Assembly: GCA_036502625.1 (NCBI GenBank)
Contig: DASXYG010000015.1
Span: forward strand, 39,980-103,979
Direction of reading: 5' to 3'
Length of the DNA: 64,000 nt
From: DASXYG01 sp036502625
Lineage (GTDB): Bacteria; Actinomycetota; Actinomycetes; Streptosporangiales; Streptosporangiaceae
The translations under genes were made by a program, and so were the position numbers. Below the pieces are notes generated by a model that was not told where the DNA came from, ran no database searches, and worked only from the letters and a program-made list of their open reading frames with translations. This document shows, piece after piece, positions 51,635 through 61,801 of this stretch; position 1 is the first letter of the stretch; each line of letters begins with the position of its first letter.

Positions 51635-52718
51635 CTGGCCGACCCGTACCGGCCTCGGCGATCCGGCGGAGGCGCGCGGGCTGCTGGTGCTCGCGCCCGA
51701 CTCCGGTACGGCCGTGGGGCTCGGACCCGAGGAGCGCGCCGCGTGCGTACGGATGGCCGCGCGGACGCTCGCCGCCGCGGGCGTGACCGCCGCCGACCGG
51801 GTGGTGGTGGCGCTGAGCAGCGACGGCGAGCCGGCCGGAGTGCTGGTCGCGCGGGCCGCGGCCGAGGTGGCGGAGGCCGCGGCGGCGTGCGGGCCGCGCG
51901 GGCGGATGCGGCTGCACCAGGCGCTGGCGCGGGTCGCGGCGACGACCCTGGTGATCACGCCCACCGGCGCCATGGACCTGCTGGCCCGGCTGCACCTGGA
52001 GTTCCTGGTCGACCCGCTTGACCTGGGCCTGCGCACGCTGGTGCTCACCGGGGAGATCGCGTCGCCGGGGTGCGCCGCGCACCTGGCCGCGGAGTTCGGC
52101 GCGCGGGTGGTGGAGGTGTACACCGATCCCGTGTTCGGGATGCCGCTGGCCTGGGGCGACGCACCCGGGGAGCCGCTGGCGCCGGTGGCCGAGGGGGTGC
52201 TCGGGCTGGCGCCGCTGGACGCCGACCGGTCGCTCGCGGCGCCGTACGAACCGGGGCTCGCGGAGTACGTCCTCACGCCGGAGTGGCACGGGGGGCTGGC
52301 CGGGTCGGTGATCCGTACGGGCCAGGCGGTGCGGCTCGCGGGCGGTGAGAAGGGCCCGCCCGCGCCGGTCCACACGGTGGGCGACCACGTCCTGGTCCGC
52401 GGCCGGTGGCTGCCGCTCCCCCGGATGGAGCGCGCGCTGGCCCGGGTGGACGGCATCACGCACTGGGAGCTGGCGCTCGCCCGTCCGGGCACCCTGGACA
52501 CCGCGGTCCTGCGGGTCACGTTCGGGCGGGAGACGCTGGTGGGGAACCCGATGTGGCGGGGGCGCATCGCGCAGGCCCTCGCGGAGGTGACCCCCGTACG
52601 GATCGAGGTGGAGGTCGCCCCCGAGCCCTTTCCGTCGCCCCGGCCCCCTGTGGTGACCGACGGCCGCGGGCAGCACCTGGGCCGCGACCGGGCGGCGGTG
52701 GCGCGCGAGGCGGGGTGA
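51627..52718 (+). CDS. Degenerate PaaK-like ANL-superfamily protein
   Basis: This 363-residue protein resembles phenylacetate-CoA ligases in its middle (VLTGEIASPGCAAHLAAEFGARVVEVYTDPVFGMPLAWGD, and a C-terminal half with VGDHVLVRGRWLPLPRMERAL). The P-loop normally read as SSGTTGKPT is replaced by LSSDGEPAG, so the ATP-binding motif is damaged. The N-terminus is short. It may be non-catalytic or use another ligand. TTG 51627 overlaps the LLM gene by 8 bp, and the FadD-like gene follows 25 bp later. Confidence 0.75.
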   Translation: MASWPTRTGLGDPAEARGLLVLAPDSGTAVGLGPEERAACVRMAARTLAAAGVTAADRVVVALSSDGEPAGVLVARAAAEVAEAAAACGPRGRMRLHQALARVAATTLVITPTGAMDLLARLHLEFLVDPLDLGLRTLVLTGEIASPGCAAHLAAEFGARVVEVYTDPVFGMPLAWGDAPGEPLAPVAEGVLGLAPLDADRSLAAPYEPGLAEYVLTPEWHGGLAGSVIRTGQAVRLAGGEKGPPAPVHTVGDHVLVRGRWLPLPRMERALARVDGITHWELALARPGTLDTAVLRVTFGRETLVGNPMWRGRIAQALAEVTPVRIEVEVAPEPFPSPRPPVVTDGRGQHLGRDRAAVAREAG

Positions 52719-52743
52719 CCGTACGCGGAGTTCGGAGGCGGCT

Positions 52744-54381
52744 GTGGAGATCACCGAGACCGTACGCGCGTGGGGCACGATCCCCGGGATGCTGCGGGCG
52801 CGGGTACGGGAGCGGCCGTCCGCGGTGGTCGTCGCCGACGGTTCGGTGGTGCTGACGCTCGCGGAGGTCGCCGCGCGGGCGCGGGAGGTGGCCCGGGGGC
52901 TGATGGCCCTGGGGGTGGAACGCGGCGACCGGGTCGGGGTGCTGGCGCCGAACGGGTGGACGTGGGTGGTGGCCGCGTGCGGGGTGTGGGACTGCGGCGG
53001 GGTGCTGGTTCCGCTGTCCACGAGGTTCCGGGGGCTGGAGGCCGTGGAGGTGCTGCGGGCCACCGGGGTCCGCGTGCTCCTGGCGAGCGAGCACTTCATG
53101 GGGACGTCGTACGTGGGGTTGATCGCGGCGGCGGGCGAGGGTGCGGGGCGGCCGTTCGCCGGGTTGCCCGGGCTTCGGCAGGTGGTGGTCGCGGACGCCG
53201 AGGACGGGGACGCGGTGCTGGGGCGGGACGGGGTGATGGCGTACGGGGAGATGCTGGCGCGGGGGGCCGCCGTCCGTACGGGGGACGCGGAGGCGCGGGC
53301 GGGTTCCGTACGGCCCGGTGACCTGTGCGAGCTGCTGTCGACGTCCGGGACGACCGGGGCGCCGAAGGCCGTGATGCTCGACCACCGGCAGATCCTGCGC
53401 GGCTACCTGGAGTGGAGCGCGGTGGTGACGCTGCGGGAGGGCGACCGGTATCCGGTGGTCAGCCCGTTCTCGCACGGCTTCGGCCTCAACGCGGGCCTGC
53501 TGGCGTGCCTCATGCGCGGCGCCACGATCGTGCCCGTCGCCGTGTTCGACCCGGACGACCTGATGGCGCGCGTCGAGCGGCTCGGCGTCACCGTGCTGGC
53601 CGGTCCCCCGGCGCTGTTCCACCGGCTGCTGTCCGCGTTACGCGACGGGCGGCGCGACGTGTCGTCCCTGCGCGTCGGCATCTGCGGCGCCGCGGCCGTA
53701 CCGCCGGAGCTGGTGCGGGCCCTGCTGCGGCCGGTCGCCGAGGGCGGCGCCGGGGTCGAGCGGATGATCAACGCGTACGGCCTCATCGAGGGCACGGTGG
53801 TGTCCATGACCCGCGACGGCGACCCGGTCGAGGTCATCGCCGCCACCGCGGGCCGCGCCATCCCCGGCGTGGAGATCACGGTCGTGGACGACGAGTCGCG
53901 CCCGCTCCCCCCGGGCCGCCGCGGCGAGATCCTCGTCCGCGGCCACGGCGTGATGCGCGGCTACTGGCACGACCCCGTCCGTACGGCGGAGACCGTCGAC
54001 CCCGCCGGCCGGCTCCACACCGGCGACATCGGCGAACTCGACCCGGCAGGCAACATCACGATCGTGGACCGCAAGAAGGACGTCTTCATCGTCGGCGGCT
54101 TCAACGCCTACCCCGCCGAAATCGAGTCCCTCCTCCTCCGCAACCCCGAGATAGCCCAGGCCGCGGTGGTAGCCATCCCGGACGCCGCCCAAGGTGAAGT
54201 AGCCGCGGCCTGGGTGGTCCCCAGCCCCGGCGCGTCCCCCACCCCCGCAACCCTCACGGCTTGGTCCCAAGCGAACATGTCCAACTTCAAGGTCCCCCGC
54301 CTTTTCACCCTCCTGGACTCTCTCCCGGTAAACGCCAACGGCAAGGTCGACAAGGCGGCATTACGCACAGACCCCTCGTAA
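52744..54381 (+). CDS. Acyl-CoA synthetase (FadD3-like AMP-binding)
   Basis: This 545-residue ANL enzyme forms acyl-AMP and then acyl-CoA. The P-loop is LLSTSGTTGAPKAVML (about residues 196-211). The Y/G-region INAYGLIEGTVVSMT and the hinge GDIGELDPAGNITIVDRKKD are intact. The catalytic lysine is in NANGKVDKAAL near residue 533. It resembles FadD3-type enzymes of steroid catabolism, but substrate specificity cannot be read here. GTG 52744 has GGAGG 5 nt upstream. It closes the LLM operon. Confidence 0.9.
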   Translation: MEITETVRAWGTIPGMLRARVRERPSAVVVADGSVVLTLAEVAARAREVARGLMALGVERGDRVGVLAPNGWTWVVAACGVWDCGGVLVPLSTRFRGLEAVEVLRATGVRVLLASEHFMGTSYVGLIAAAGEGAGRPFAGLPGLRQVVVADAEDGDAVLGRDGVMAYGEMLARGAAVRTGDAEARAGSVRPGDLCELLSTSGTTGAPKAVMLDHRQILRGYLEWSAVVTLREGDRYPVVSPFSHGFGLNAGLLACLMRGATIVPVAVFDPDDLMARVERLGVTVLAGPPALFHRLLSALRDGRRDVSSLRVGICGAAAVPPELVRALLRPVAEGGAGVERMINAYGLIEGTVVSMTRDGDPVEVIAATAGRAIPGVEITVVDDESRPLPPGRRGEILVRGHGVMRGYWHDPVRTAETVDPAGRLHTGDIGELDPAGNITIVDRKKDVFIVGGFNAYPAEIESLLLRNPEIAQAAVVAIPDAAQGEVAAAWVVPSPGASPTPATLTAWSQANMSNFKVPRLFTLLDSLPVNANGKVDKAALRTDPS

Positions 54382-54410
54382 CCCCGCGTCCCGCGGCTCC
54401 CGTGCCCTCA

Positions 54411-54474
54411 GAGCTCCGCATCACCCACTCACACCAGCCCGGGAGCTCCACATCGCCCGCTCACACCAGCCAGG
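54411..54474. repeat. Tandem 32-bp direct repeat, two copies
   Basis: Copies at 54411-54442 and 54443-54474 share GAGCTCC(G/A)CATC(A/G)CCC and CTCACACCAGCC with a few substitutions. This lies 29 bp after the FadD-like gene. Confidence 0.8.
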
Positions 54475-54559
54475 ATCTCCACGCGAGCGACCGCCCCGAA
54501 CTCCACACGCCCGTGGCGTCCCAGGCCCTCACCACGCTCCGGCGGCGTAAGGGAGCCCC

Positions 54560-55085
54560 GCCATGCCTCCACGCGCGGCGCCGGGGCGGAGCGCTCCCGG
54601 GGCCAGCCCCGAGGCAGACACCACAGCGTGGTGAGGTACGGGATCCCCGTCCACGCGCGGCGCGCGGGCGGTGCGCCCCCCACCCGCCACCCAGAGCTGG
54701 CCCCTGGCAAGCCCCCGCCCGCCCCACCAGAGTTCACGGGGCAGCCCCTAGACAGACACCACAGCCTGGTGAGGGGAAGGGGGTGACGCCCTCGCCCACC
54801 ACGCTCGCGCTGGGGCAAGGGATCCCCTCCGCCATGCCTCCACGCGCAGCGCCGCGGCGGAACGCTCCCGGGCCAGCCCCGAGGCGAACACCACAACGTG
54901 GTGAGGGAAGGGGGCGGCACCCTCCCCTTACCACGCGCGCGCCGAGGTACGGGATTCCCTCCGCCACGCCTCCACGCGCGGTGCCGGGGCGGAGCACTCC
55001 CGAGGCAGGCACGACAGCGTGGCGGGGGAAGGGGGTGACGCGCTCCCCTCACCACGCTCGCGCCGGGGCAAGGAATCCCCCTCTC
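54560..55085. repeat. Four degenerate direct repeats of about 130 bp
   Basis: Homologous units recur at about 54570, 54705, 54835 and 54965. Each unit carries CCTCCACGCGCG/AG-type DNA, a GGAGCGCTCCCGGG-type block and CCCCGAGGC. It also has a local hairpin around ACCACAACGTGGTG or ACCACAGCGTGGTG, then GGGAAGGGGG or a related run. Units are diverged. No ORF in the block has a credible start or family. It is part of the 998-bp gene-free stretch 54382-55379. Confidence 0.75.
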
Positions 55086-55184
55086 CCCTCCTCGCCACGC
55101 CACGCGAAGCCCCGAGATTCCTGAGGAGCGCCTCCGCGCACAGCGCACCGAGCCCGAGGAGGGGGTGCAGGACGAGGGACGAGC

Positions 55185-55379
55185 GGCTGCGAGGCCCGCG
55201 GGGGAAGTACGTGACGCAGGGGGTGCGGGGTGCGGGGCTGCGAGGCCCGCGGGGGAGATACGTGACGCTGGGGTTACGGGGCGCGAGGCGAAAGGCTGCG
55301 AGGCCCGCGGGGAAGGTACGTGACGCAGGGGGCGCGGGGCTGCGAGGCCCGCGGGGGAGGTACGTGACGCAGGGTGGGG
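55185..55379. repeat. Four copies of a 40-46 bp tandem repeat
   Basis: Copies begin at 55185, 55236, 55294 and 55338. The shared core runs GGCTGCGAGGCCCGCGGGG followed a few bases later by TACGTGACGC(A/T)GGG. Spacing varies (51, 58, 44 bp) while the core is nearly invariant. The last copy ends at the stop of the serine hydrolase gene at 55380. On the minus strand one frame reads a repeated VTYLPRGPRSPAP peptide, but it is not a supported gene. Confidence 0.85.
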
Positions 55380-57164
55380 TTAGTTGGAGGAGCGGGTCCA
55401 GCCGTCCGCCTGGAGTTGGTCTGGGTGGTGTTCGGCGTTCAGGGCTGGCTTTCCGGTGGAGGTCCAGGCCCGGATGGCGTCTACGTACACTCCCCGGCCC
55501 TCGTTCAGGGGGTCTGTGGTGTAGCGCCAGCGGAAGTGGGTGGTGCCTTTGGGGAGGTGGGCGGTGGCTTGGGACCATTGGCGGCCGGAGAAGCCGGAGA
55601 AGGTGGACGGGATGGTCCAGACGTGGGGGCCGGAGCGCAGCGTTAGGGGGACCGGCGTCCAGGTTTTGCCGTCCGGGGAGGCTTCTAGGGCGCCCTCGTC
55701 TGTGGACTCGGTGTCGTACCAGAGGTCGAAGGTGACCTTGGCGGCGGCTACCGGGGCCGTGAGGGTGGCCGTACGGTTGTCGGCCGTCTGGGAGAACCAG
55801 GCGTCGCGGCCCTCGGCGGGGCGGACCGGCACCGCGCGGGCCACGTCCCGGGCGGCCGCCCGGCGGGCCGGGTTGACGCTCCCCCAGGACCGGCTCGGGT
55901 GCACACCGTTGGTCAGCAGGATGACGAACGAGCGGCTCAGCGGGTCGATGACGATGCTGGTCCCGGTGAAGCCGGTGTGCCCGATCGTCACCGGCGAGGA
56001 CATCCCGTCCATGTACCACGGCTGGTCGATCTCGAAGCCCAGCCCGTGGGCGTCGCCGGGGAACGCGGTGTTGAAGTCGGTGAACAGCAGCCGTACGGAG
56101 TCCTCGCTCAGCACCCGCGCCCGGCCGTAGCGCCCGCCGTCGAGGATCGTCTGCGCGAGCACCCCCAGGTCGTGCGCGGTGGAGAACACCCCGGCGTGCC
56201 CGGCGACGCCGCCGAGCGCGTACGCGTTCTCGTCGTGCACCTGCCCCCACACCAGGCCGCGGTTGAGCTGCGCCGGCGGCACGTGCTCGTACTCGGTGGC
56301 GGCGATGCGCGGCCGCAGCGACGCGGGCGGGTTGTACATCGTGTCGGTCATCCGCAGCGGCCGCGTGATGCCGTCGCGCACGAGCGTGTCCAGCGTGCGG
56401 CCGGTGACCTTCTCCAGTACGAACTGCATGGTGATGAGGTTCAGGTCGGAGTAGACGTACGCGGTGCCCGGCGGGTTCTGCGGCGTGTCGTCGTACAGCG
56501 CCTGCTCCTGCGCGGCGCGGCCCGTGTAGTCGTAGAACGGGAGGTCCGGACGCAGCCCGCTGGTGTGCGTGAGCAGCATCCGGATCGTGATCGCGGACTT
56601 CCCGTTGCGGCCGAACTCCGGCAGGTACGTGTCCACCGGGGCGTCCAGCCTGATGGTGCCGCGCTGGATCTGCTGGACCGCCGCGATCGTGGTGAACAGC
56701 TTCGACATCGACGCCAGGTCGTAAATGGTGTCGTCCCGCGTCGGGATCCACTGGTCGCGCGGCAGCTCGGTGGGCTTGTCGTCGCTGTAGCGCAGCGCGT
56801 AGCCGCTCGCGTCGTGCGCGGCCACCACGCCGTTGCGCGCGGCCAGCACCACGGCGCCCGGATACAGCGGGTGGGTCGGCGAGGGATTCTCGTACGCGGC
56901 GATGTCCGGCCCGAGCTTCGCCACCGGGCCGGGCAGCAGCCCCGCGTCGCGCGGCGTGCCGTAGCGGAGCGTGCGGCCGGGCGTGAACCGTACGTCGCCG
57001 GCGCCCACCGTGGGCGGGCCGGCGATGGTCCGCGCCGGGGCGGCGCCGAGCACCGGCGGCGCGGCGTGTGCCGCGCTGGGCACCGTCATGGCCACCAGCA
57101 TGGCAAACGCCAGCACCCAGCGGGCGCGGCCCGGGACGCGCGTCGTACGGCCGCTGGTTCCCAT
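55380..57164 (-). CDS. Secreted beta-lactamase-fold serine hydrolase
   Basis: This 594-residue protein has a signal sequence (WVLAFAMLVAMTVPSAAHA, residues 16-34) and a class C beta-lactamase/DD-peptidase-like domain. The SxxK motif is ASMSKLF (Ser152, Lys155), with YSDLN as the Tyr motif and IGHTGFTG as the third. A C-terminal F5/8-type beta-sandwich domain (about residues 465-594, TFDLWYDTESTDEG and WSQATAHLP) probably binds glycan. The ATG at 57164 has GGGAGG 5 nt upstream. It is 13 bp after the NamZ-family gene, so both are one operon. Confidence 0.88.
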   Translation of the reverse strand: MGTSGRTTRVPGRARWVLAFAMLVAMTVPSAAHAAPPVLGAAPARTIAGPPTVGAGDVRFTPGRTLRYGTPRDAGLLPGPVAKLGPDIAAYENPSPTHPLYPGAVVLAARNGVVAAHDASGYALRYSDDKPTELPRDQWIPTRDDTIYDLASMSKLFTTIAAVQQIQRGTIRLDAPVDTYLPEFGRNGKSAITIRMLLTHTSGLRPDLPFYDYTGRAAQEQALYDDTPQNPPGTAYVYSDLNLITMQFVLEKVTGRTLDTLVRDGITRPLRMTDTMYNPPASLRPRIAATEYEHVPPAQLNRGLVWGQVHDENAYALGGVAGHAGVFSTAHDLGVLAQTILDGGRYGRARVLSEDSVRLLFTDFNTAFPGDAHGLGFEIDQPWYMDGMSSPVTIGHTGFTGTSIVIDPLSRSFVILLTNGVHPSRSWGSVNPARRAAARDVARAVPVRPAEGRDAWFSQTADNRTATLTAPVAAAKVTFDLWYDTESTDEGALEASPDGKTWTPVPLTLRSGPHVWTIPSTFSGFSGRQWSQATAHLPKGTTHFRWRYTTDPLNEGRGVYVDAIRAWTSTGKPALNAEHHPDQLQADGWTRSSN

Positions 57165-57177
57165 GGGGCCTCCCGGG

Positions 57178-58440
57178 TCATCGGTACAGCAGGTGGCGGG
57201 CGCGCAGTACGCGGAAGCGCGCGAGTTCGGCGCGCCACCCGGCGACGACCGCATCGGTGCCGCGGCCCGCGTCGATGGCGGTGCGCACCTGGTCGGAGCC
57301 GGTCAGGGTGTCGATCCAGTACGGCGGCTTCGCCTCGCGCCAGGCGAAGTCCTTCGGGTAGCGGCGCCGCGCGGCGATGATCATGGCGACGCCGGTGCGG
57401 ACGGCGTCGAACCGCGCCCGGTCGGTGACCGTGACCTGCACGCCCGCGCAGTCCTTGCCCGTCCACTTGGAGAACGTGGGGGTGAAGTACGCCTCGCGGA
57501 ACCGCACGCCGGGCAGGCCGAGCGCGTTCAGGTCGTCCACCCAGTGCCAGTCGGCGTACGGCGCGCCGACGATCTCGAACGGCCGCGTGGTGCCGCGCCC
57601 CTCCGTCAGGTTGACCGCCTCGAACATGCCGAGCCCGGGATAGACGACCGCGGTGTCCACGGTCGGCATGTTGGGCGACGGCATCACCCACGGCAGGCCG
57701 GTCGCCTCGTACGGGGTGCCGCGCCGCCAGCCGCGCATGGCGATGACCTGCGGTCGTACGGCGCCGCCGAGGAACGCGGCGTCGAACAGCCCGGCGAGCT
57801 CGCCCACGGTCATGCCGTGCTGCTGCGCGATGGCCGCGCGGCCCACGCCCGATGCGTACGCGGGGTGCAGCACCGGGCCGGTCGCCGCGACGCCGCCCAG
57901 CGGGTTGGGCCGGTCGAGGACGGTGAACCGCACACCGGCCGTCGCGGCGGCGCGCATGCAGTCGTACATCGTCCAGATGTAGGTGTAGAACCGCGCACCG
58001 GCGTCCTGGATGTCGAAGACGACCTGGTCGAGGCGGGCCTTGGTGAAGAACGCGGCGATCTCGTCGGGCGTCTTGCCGTACGTGTCGTAGACCGGCAGGC
58101 CCGTACGCGGGTCGGTGGCGTCGCCCTCGGAGCCGCCGGCCTGCGCGGACCCGCGGAAGCCGTGCTCGGGGCCGAAGACCGCGACCAGGTTCACGCCCGG
58201 CGCGGCGTGCAGGGTGTCGGCGATGTGCGTGAGGTCGCGGGTGACGCCGGTCGGGTTGGAGACGAGGCCCACGCGATGGCCGCGCAGCGCCGCGTAGCCG
58301 TCGTCGCGCAGCGCCTCGAAGCCCGTACGGAAACCGGGCGCCGCGGCCTCCGGCAGCCGCGCCGCGCCCGTCGTGGACGCGATGCCCGCCACGGCGGCCG
58401 CGCCCACGGCGCCGCGCAGGACCCCTCGACGGCTCGTCAC
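57178..58440 (-). CDS. DUF1343 / NamZ family exo-beta-N-acetylmuramidase
   Basis: This 420-residue protein has a Tat-like signal (TSRRGVLRGAVGAAAVAGIAST) and the DUF1343 core. Motifs include VGLVSNPTGVTRDLTHIAD, FGPEHGFRGSAQAGG, YDTYGKTPD and VFDIQDAGARFYTYIWTMYD. NamZ releases terminal MurNAc from peptidoglycan fragments. GTG 58440 has GGAGG upstream. It lies in an operon with the serine hydrolase and behind a promoter with a dre core. Confidence 0.9.
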   Translation of the reverse strand: MTSRRGVLRGAVGAAAVAGIASTTGAARLPEAAAPGFRTGFEALRDDGYAALRGHRVGLVSNPTGVTRDLTHIADTLHAAPGVNLVAVFGPEHGFRGSAQAGGSEGDATDPRTGLPVYDTYGKTPDEIAAFFTKARLDQVVFDIQDAGARFYTYIWTMYDCMRAAATAGVRFTVLDRPNPLGGVAATGPVLHPAYASGVGRAAIAQQHGMTVGELAGLFDAAFLGGAVRPQVIAMRGWRRGTPYEATGLPWVMPSPNMPTVDTAVVYPGLGMFEAVNLTEGRGTTRPFEIVGAPYADWHWVDDLNALGLPGVRFREAYFTPTFSKWTGKDCAGVQVTVTDRARFDAVRTGVAMIIAARRRYPKDFAWREAKPPYWIDTLTGSDQVRTAIDAGRGTDAVVAGWRAELARFRVLRARHLLYR

Positions 58441-58481
58441 CGGCCACCTCCGATACCGCGCGGATACGCGTGGTCACCGGA

Positions 58482-58510
58482 ACGGTAAAGAGGTCTAGAC
58501 CCTCCGTCAA
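58482..58510 (-). promoter_or_regulatory. Promoter of the NamZ operon with embedded dre (DasR/NagR) core
   Basis: On the minus strand TTGACG, 17 bp and TACCGT form a promoter (58505-58510 and 58482-58487). GGTCTAGACC, the exact core of the DasR-responsive element, sits between them at 58492-58501, flanked by AGA and CTC rather than the full consensus. This is where a GntR repressor would block RNA polymerase. Regulation by GlcN-6-P through a DasR homologue is inferred. Confidence 0.7.
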
Positions 58511-58520
58511 TGATCGCGGC

Positions 58521-58553
58521 GTGTCCGGGTGTGGCCCCCGGCCCCCCGGACAC
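58521..58553 (-). terminator. Second hairpin after gltA
   Basis: GTGTCCGGG (58521-58529) pairs with CCCGGACAC (58545-58553). It is in tandem with the stronger hairpin at 58558-58589. Confidence 0.5.
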
Positions 58554-58557
58554 ACGT

Positions 58558-58589
58558 TTGCCGTACGGACGCCTTTGTCCGTACGGCAA
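58558..58589 (-). terminator. Terminator hairpin of gltA
   Basis: TTGCCGTACGGAC (58558-58570) pairs perfectly with GTCCGTACGGCAA (58577-58589), a 13-bp stem with a 6-nt loop, 27 bp after the citrate synthase stop. There is no U-tract. Confidence 0.8.
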
Positions 58590-58616
58590 GGGTGCGGGGC
58601 TAACTCAGGTGGTGCG

Positions 58617-59900
<1,284 letters not shown>

Positions 59901-60029
59901 ATCGGCCTCCGCGCATCGAAGCTGTGGGCCCTGCCGCCGGGGTCTCCGGCGGGTCCTCGGGCCACTCGTCACGTAGTCGACATTAGCCACCTCCGCGTTC
60001 GGCTGATCAGGCAGCCCCTGTCTGCTAGG

Positions 60030-60947
60030 TCACCCTGTGCGCGAACGCCGCGCACCGGCGGTGTCCCGTACGGGTTCCGCGGCGGCGTTCTCCTCTCCCC
60101 GCGGCATGAGGAACAGCACCGCGATGGCCAGCGCGAACCCCAGTAGCCGGAGGCCGAGCCGCCATGGCTCGGCGGGCAGCCGCTCGGCGAACACGAACGA
60201 CCCGGCGAGCACGAGGTAGACGTTCCCGACACAGTTCGAGACCGGCGCCACCACGGACGCCCGGCTGCGCTGCATGGCCGTCTGGAACAGGCCGAGGGCC
60301 AGCACACAGGTCAGCACGAGGAGGTACGGGTACGGGGAGGCGAGCACCGCGGGCACCACGCCGCGCAGGTGGTAGCGGGCGAGCAGGCCGGACATGCCCT
60401 TGGCCTGCATGCCCGCGACGCCGTACAGCAGGCCGGCGGCGGCGCCGTAGATGACGCCGACGCCCGCGCTGAACCGGGTGGCCAGGTGGGCGGCGGCCGC
60501 GGCGGCGAGGCCGACCAGCGCGGAGCCGAGCGTGACGATCAGTACGACCGGGGTGGCGGCGCGCTGGCCGACGTCGCCGTCCGGGCCGACCGAGGCCGAG
60601 ATCGCCGCGAGCGACGCCACCATGCACGCGACCGCCGCCCACTGGCCGCGGGTGGGCGTGTCGCCGAGGAACCGGCCGAACAGCATGAGCAGCAGCGCCT
60701 GCGCGGTGAAGAACACCGGCTGCGCCACGGAGAGCTGGGTGTACGCCAGCGCGATGATCTGCAGGCCGAGCCCGCCGAGCGCGATCACGAACCCGGCCAC
60801 CCAGCCGGGGCTGGTCGCCAGCACCCGCACCATACGGCCGAACCTGCGCAGCCCGATGCGCGGCAGCCCGCGCAGCGCCCGCTGCTCGATCGTCAGCCCG
60901 ACCGCGTACGTCAGGGCGGCGGCCAGCGCCAGCAGCAGGCCGACCAT
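60030..60947 (-). CDS. DMT superfamily transporter
   Basis: This 305-residue protein has ten hydrophobic segments in two EamA-like halves (MVGLLLALAAALTYAVGLTIEQRAL, then SPGWVAGFVIALGGLGLQIIALAYTQLSVAQPVFFTAQALLL). A Pro/Arg-rich tail ends it. ATG 60947 overlaps the methyltransferase stop (ATGA). The substrate is unknown. The gene pair could modify and export a metabolite. Confidence 0.85.
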   Translation of the reverse strand: MVGLLLALAAALTYAVGLTIEQRALRGLPRIGLRRFGRMVRVLATSPGWVAGFVIALGGLGLQIIALAYTQLSVAQPVFFTAQALLLMLFGRFLGDTPTRGQWAAVACMVASLAAISASVGPDGDVGQRAATPVVLIVTLGSALVGLAAAAAAHLATRFSAGVGVIYGAAAGLLYGVAGMQAKGMSGLLARYHLRGVVPAVLASPYPYLLVLTCVLALGLFQTAMQRSRASVVAPVSNCVGNVYLVLAGSFVFAERLPAEPWRLGLRLLGFALAIAVLFLMPRGEENAAAEPVRDTAGARRSRTG

Positions 60948-61738
60948 CAGGGCTTCCGCGCCGAGCACATGAGGATGGCGGCCATCGACGGGACATGGCG
61001 CAGCGCGCGGTCCACCGGGCGCAGCGGCTTCGGAGTGTCGTGGTAGCAGGCGCCGCTGATCCGTACGTCGCGGAAGCCGTTCGCCTCCAGGAACTCCACC
61101 AGCGCGCGGCGGGTGAACAGGTGCAGGTGGCCGGCCACGACGCTGCCCGGACGGCCGAACACGCGGCGGAGGCTGACCTCGGAGAACACCGGCTGGATGC
61201 CGAGCAGCAGGGCGATCCGGTTGAACCACGCGGCCAGGTTCGGCGTGGACAGCAGGAGGTGGCCGCCGGGGCGCAGCACGCGGCGCAGCTCGGCGACCGC
61301 GGCGTCGGTGTCCACCAGGTGCTCGATGACCTCGTTCAGCACGATGACGTCGACGCTCTCGGTGGCCAGCGGCAGGCCGGGGGGTTCGAGCGTGCCGCGG
61401 AACACGGTGAGGCCGCGGCCCCGCGCGCGCAGCAGCGGGCCCTGCGCCCAGTCGCCGCCCGCGACGTCGTGGCCGCCGGCCATGGACGCCGCGAGGTCCG
61501 CGATCTCCCGGGTGGCCTCGCCGTCGCCGCAGCCGACGTCGACCACGCGCATCGGGCGGTCGGCGCCGTAGAGGATCAGCGACAGCAGCCGGAGCATCCG
61601 CTGGACGCGGAACGGGCCGGCGTCGGTGGGCACGCCTGGTAACTCGTAGAAGTCCTGGAGGCGGCCGATGGGGAGGTCGGCGGCGCCCGCGGCCGCGGCG
61701 ACCGGCTCGCGGGCCGGGCCGGGCAGACCGTCGGGCAT
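60947..61738 (-). CDS. Class I SAM-dependent methyltransferase
   Basis: This 263-residue enzyme has the SAM loop MRVVDVGCGDGEATREIADL, VDVIVLNEVIEHLVDTDAAVAELRRVLRPGGHLLLSTPN and a C-terminal lid. It is of the UbiG/Methyltransf_11 type. ATG 61738 with GGGAGG upstream is preferred over the frame opening at 61792. It is translationally coupled to the DMT transporter. The substrate is unknown. Confidence 0.9.
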   Translation of the reverse strand: MPDGLPGPAREPVAAAAGAADLPIGRLQDFYELPGVPTDAGPFRVQRMLRLLSLILYGADRPMRVVDVGCGDGEATREIADLAASMAGGHDVAGGDWAQGPLLRARGRGLTVFRGTLEPPGLPLATESVDVIVLNEVIEHLVDTDAAVAELRRVLRPGGHLLLSTPNLAAWFNRIALLLGIQPVFSEVSLRRVFGRPGSVVAGHLHLFTRRALVEFLEANGFRDVRISGACYHDTPKPLRPVDRALRHVPSMAAILMCSARKP

Positions 61739-61801
61739 GGCGGGCCTCCCAGCGTCACCGAAGTTCCTGACGGGTAACTTTTGCAGGAACACGTTCTTGT
61801 T

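Noticed and set aside
54560..55379. CRISPR array
   Set aside because: Repeat units are diverged, spacers are not uniform and there are no cas genes nearby.
54928..56751. Minus-strand frame with VTYLPRGPRSPAP repeats
   Set aside because: It overlaps the serine hydrolase in another frame and the repeated part is translated tandem-repeat DNA.
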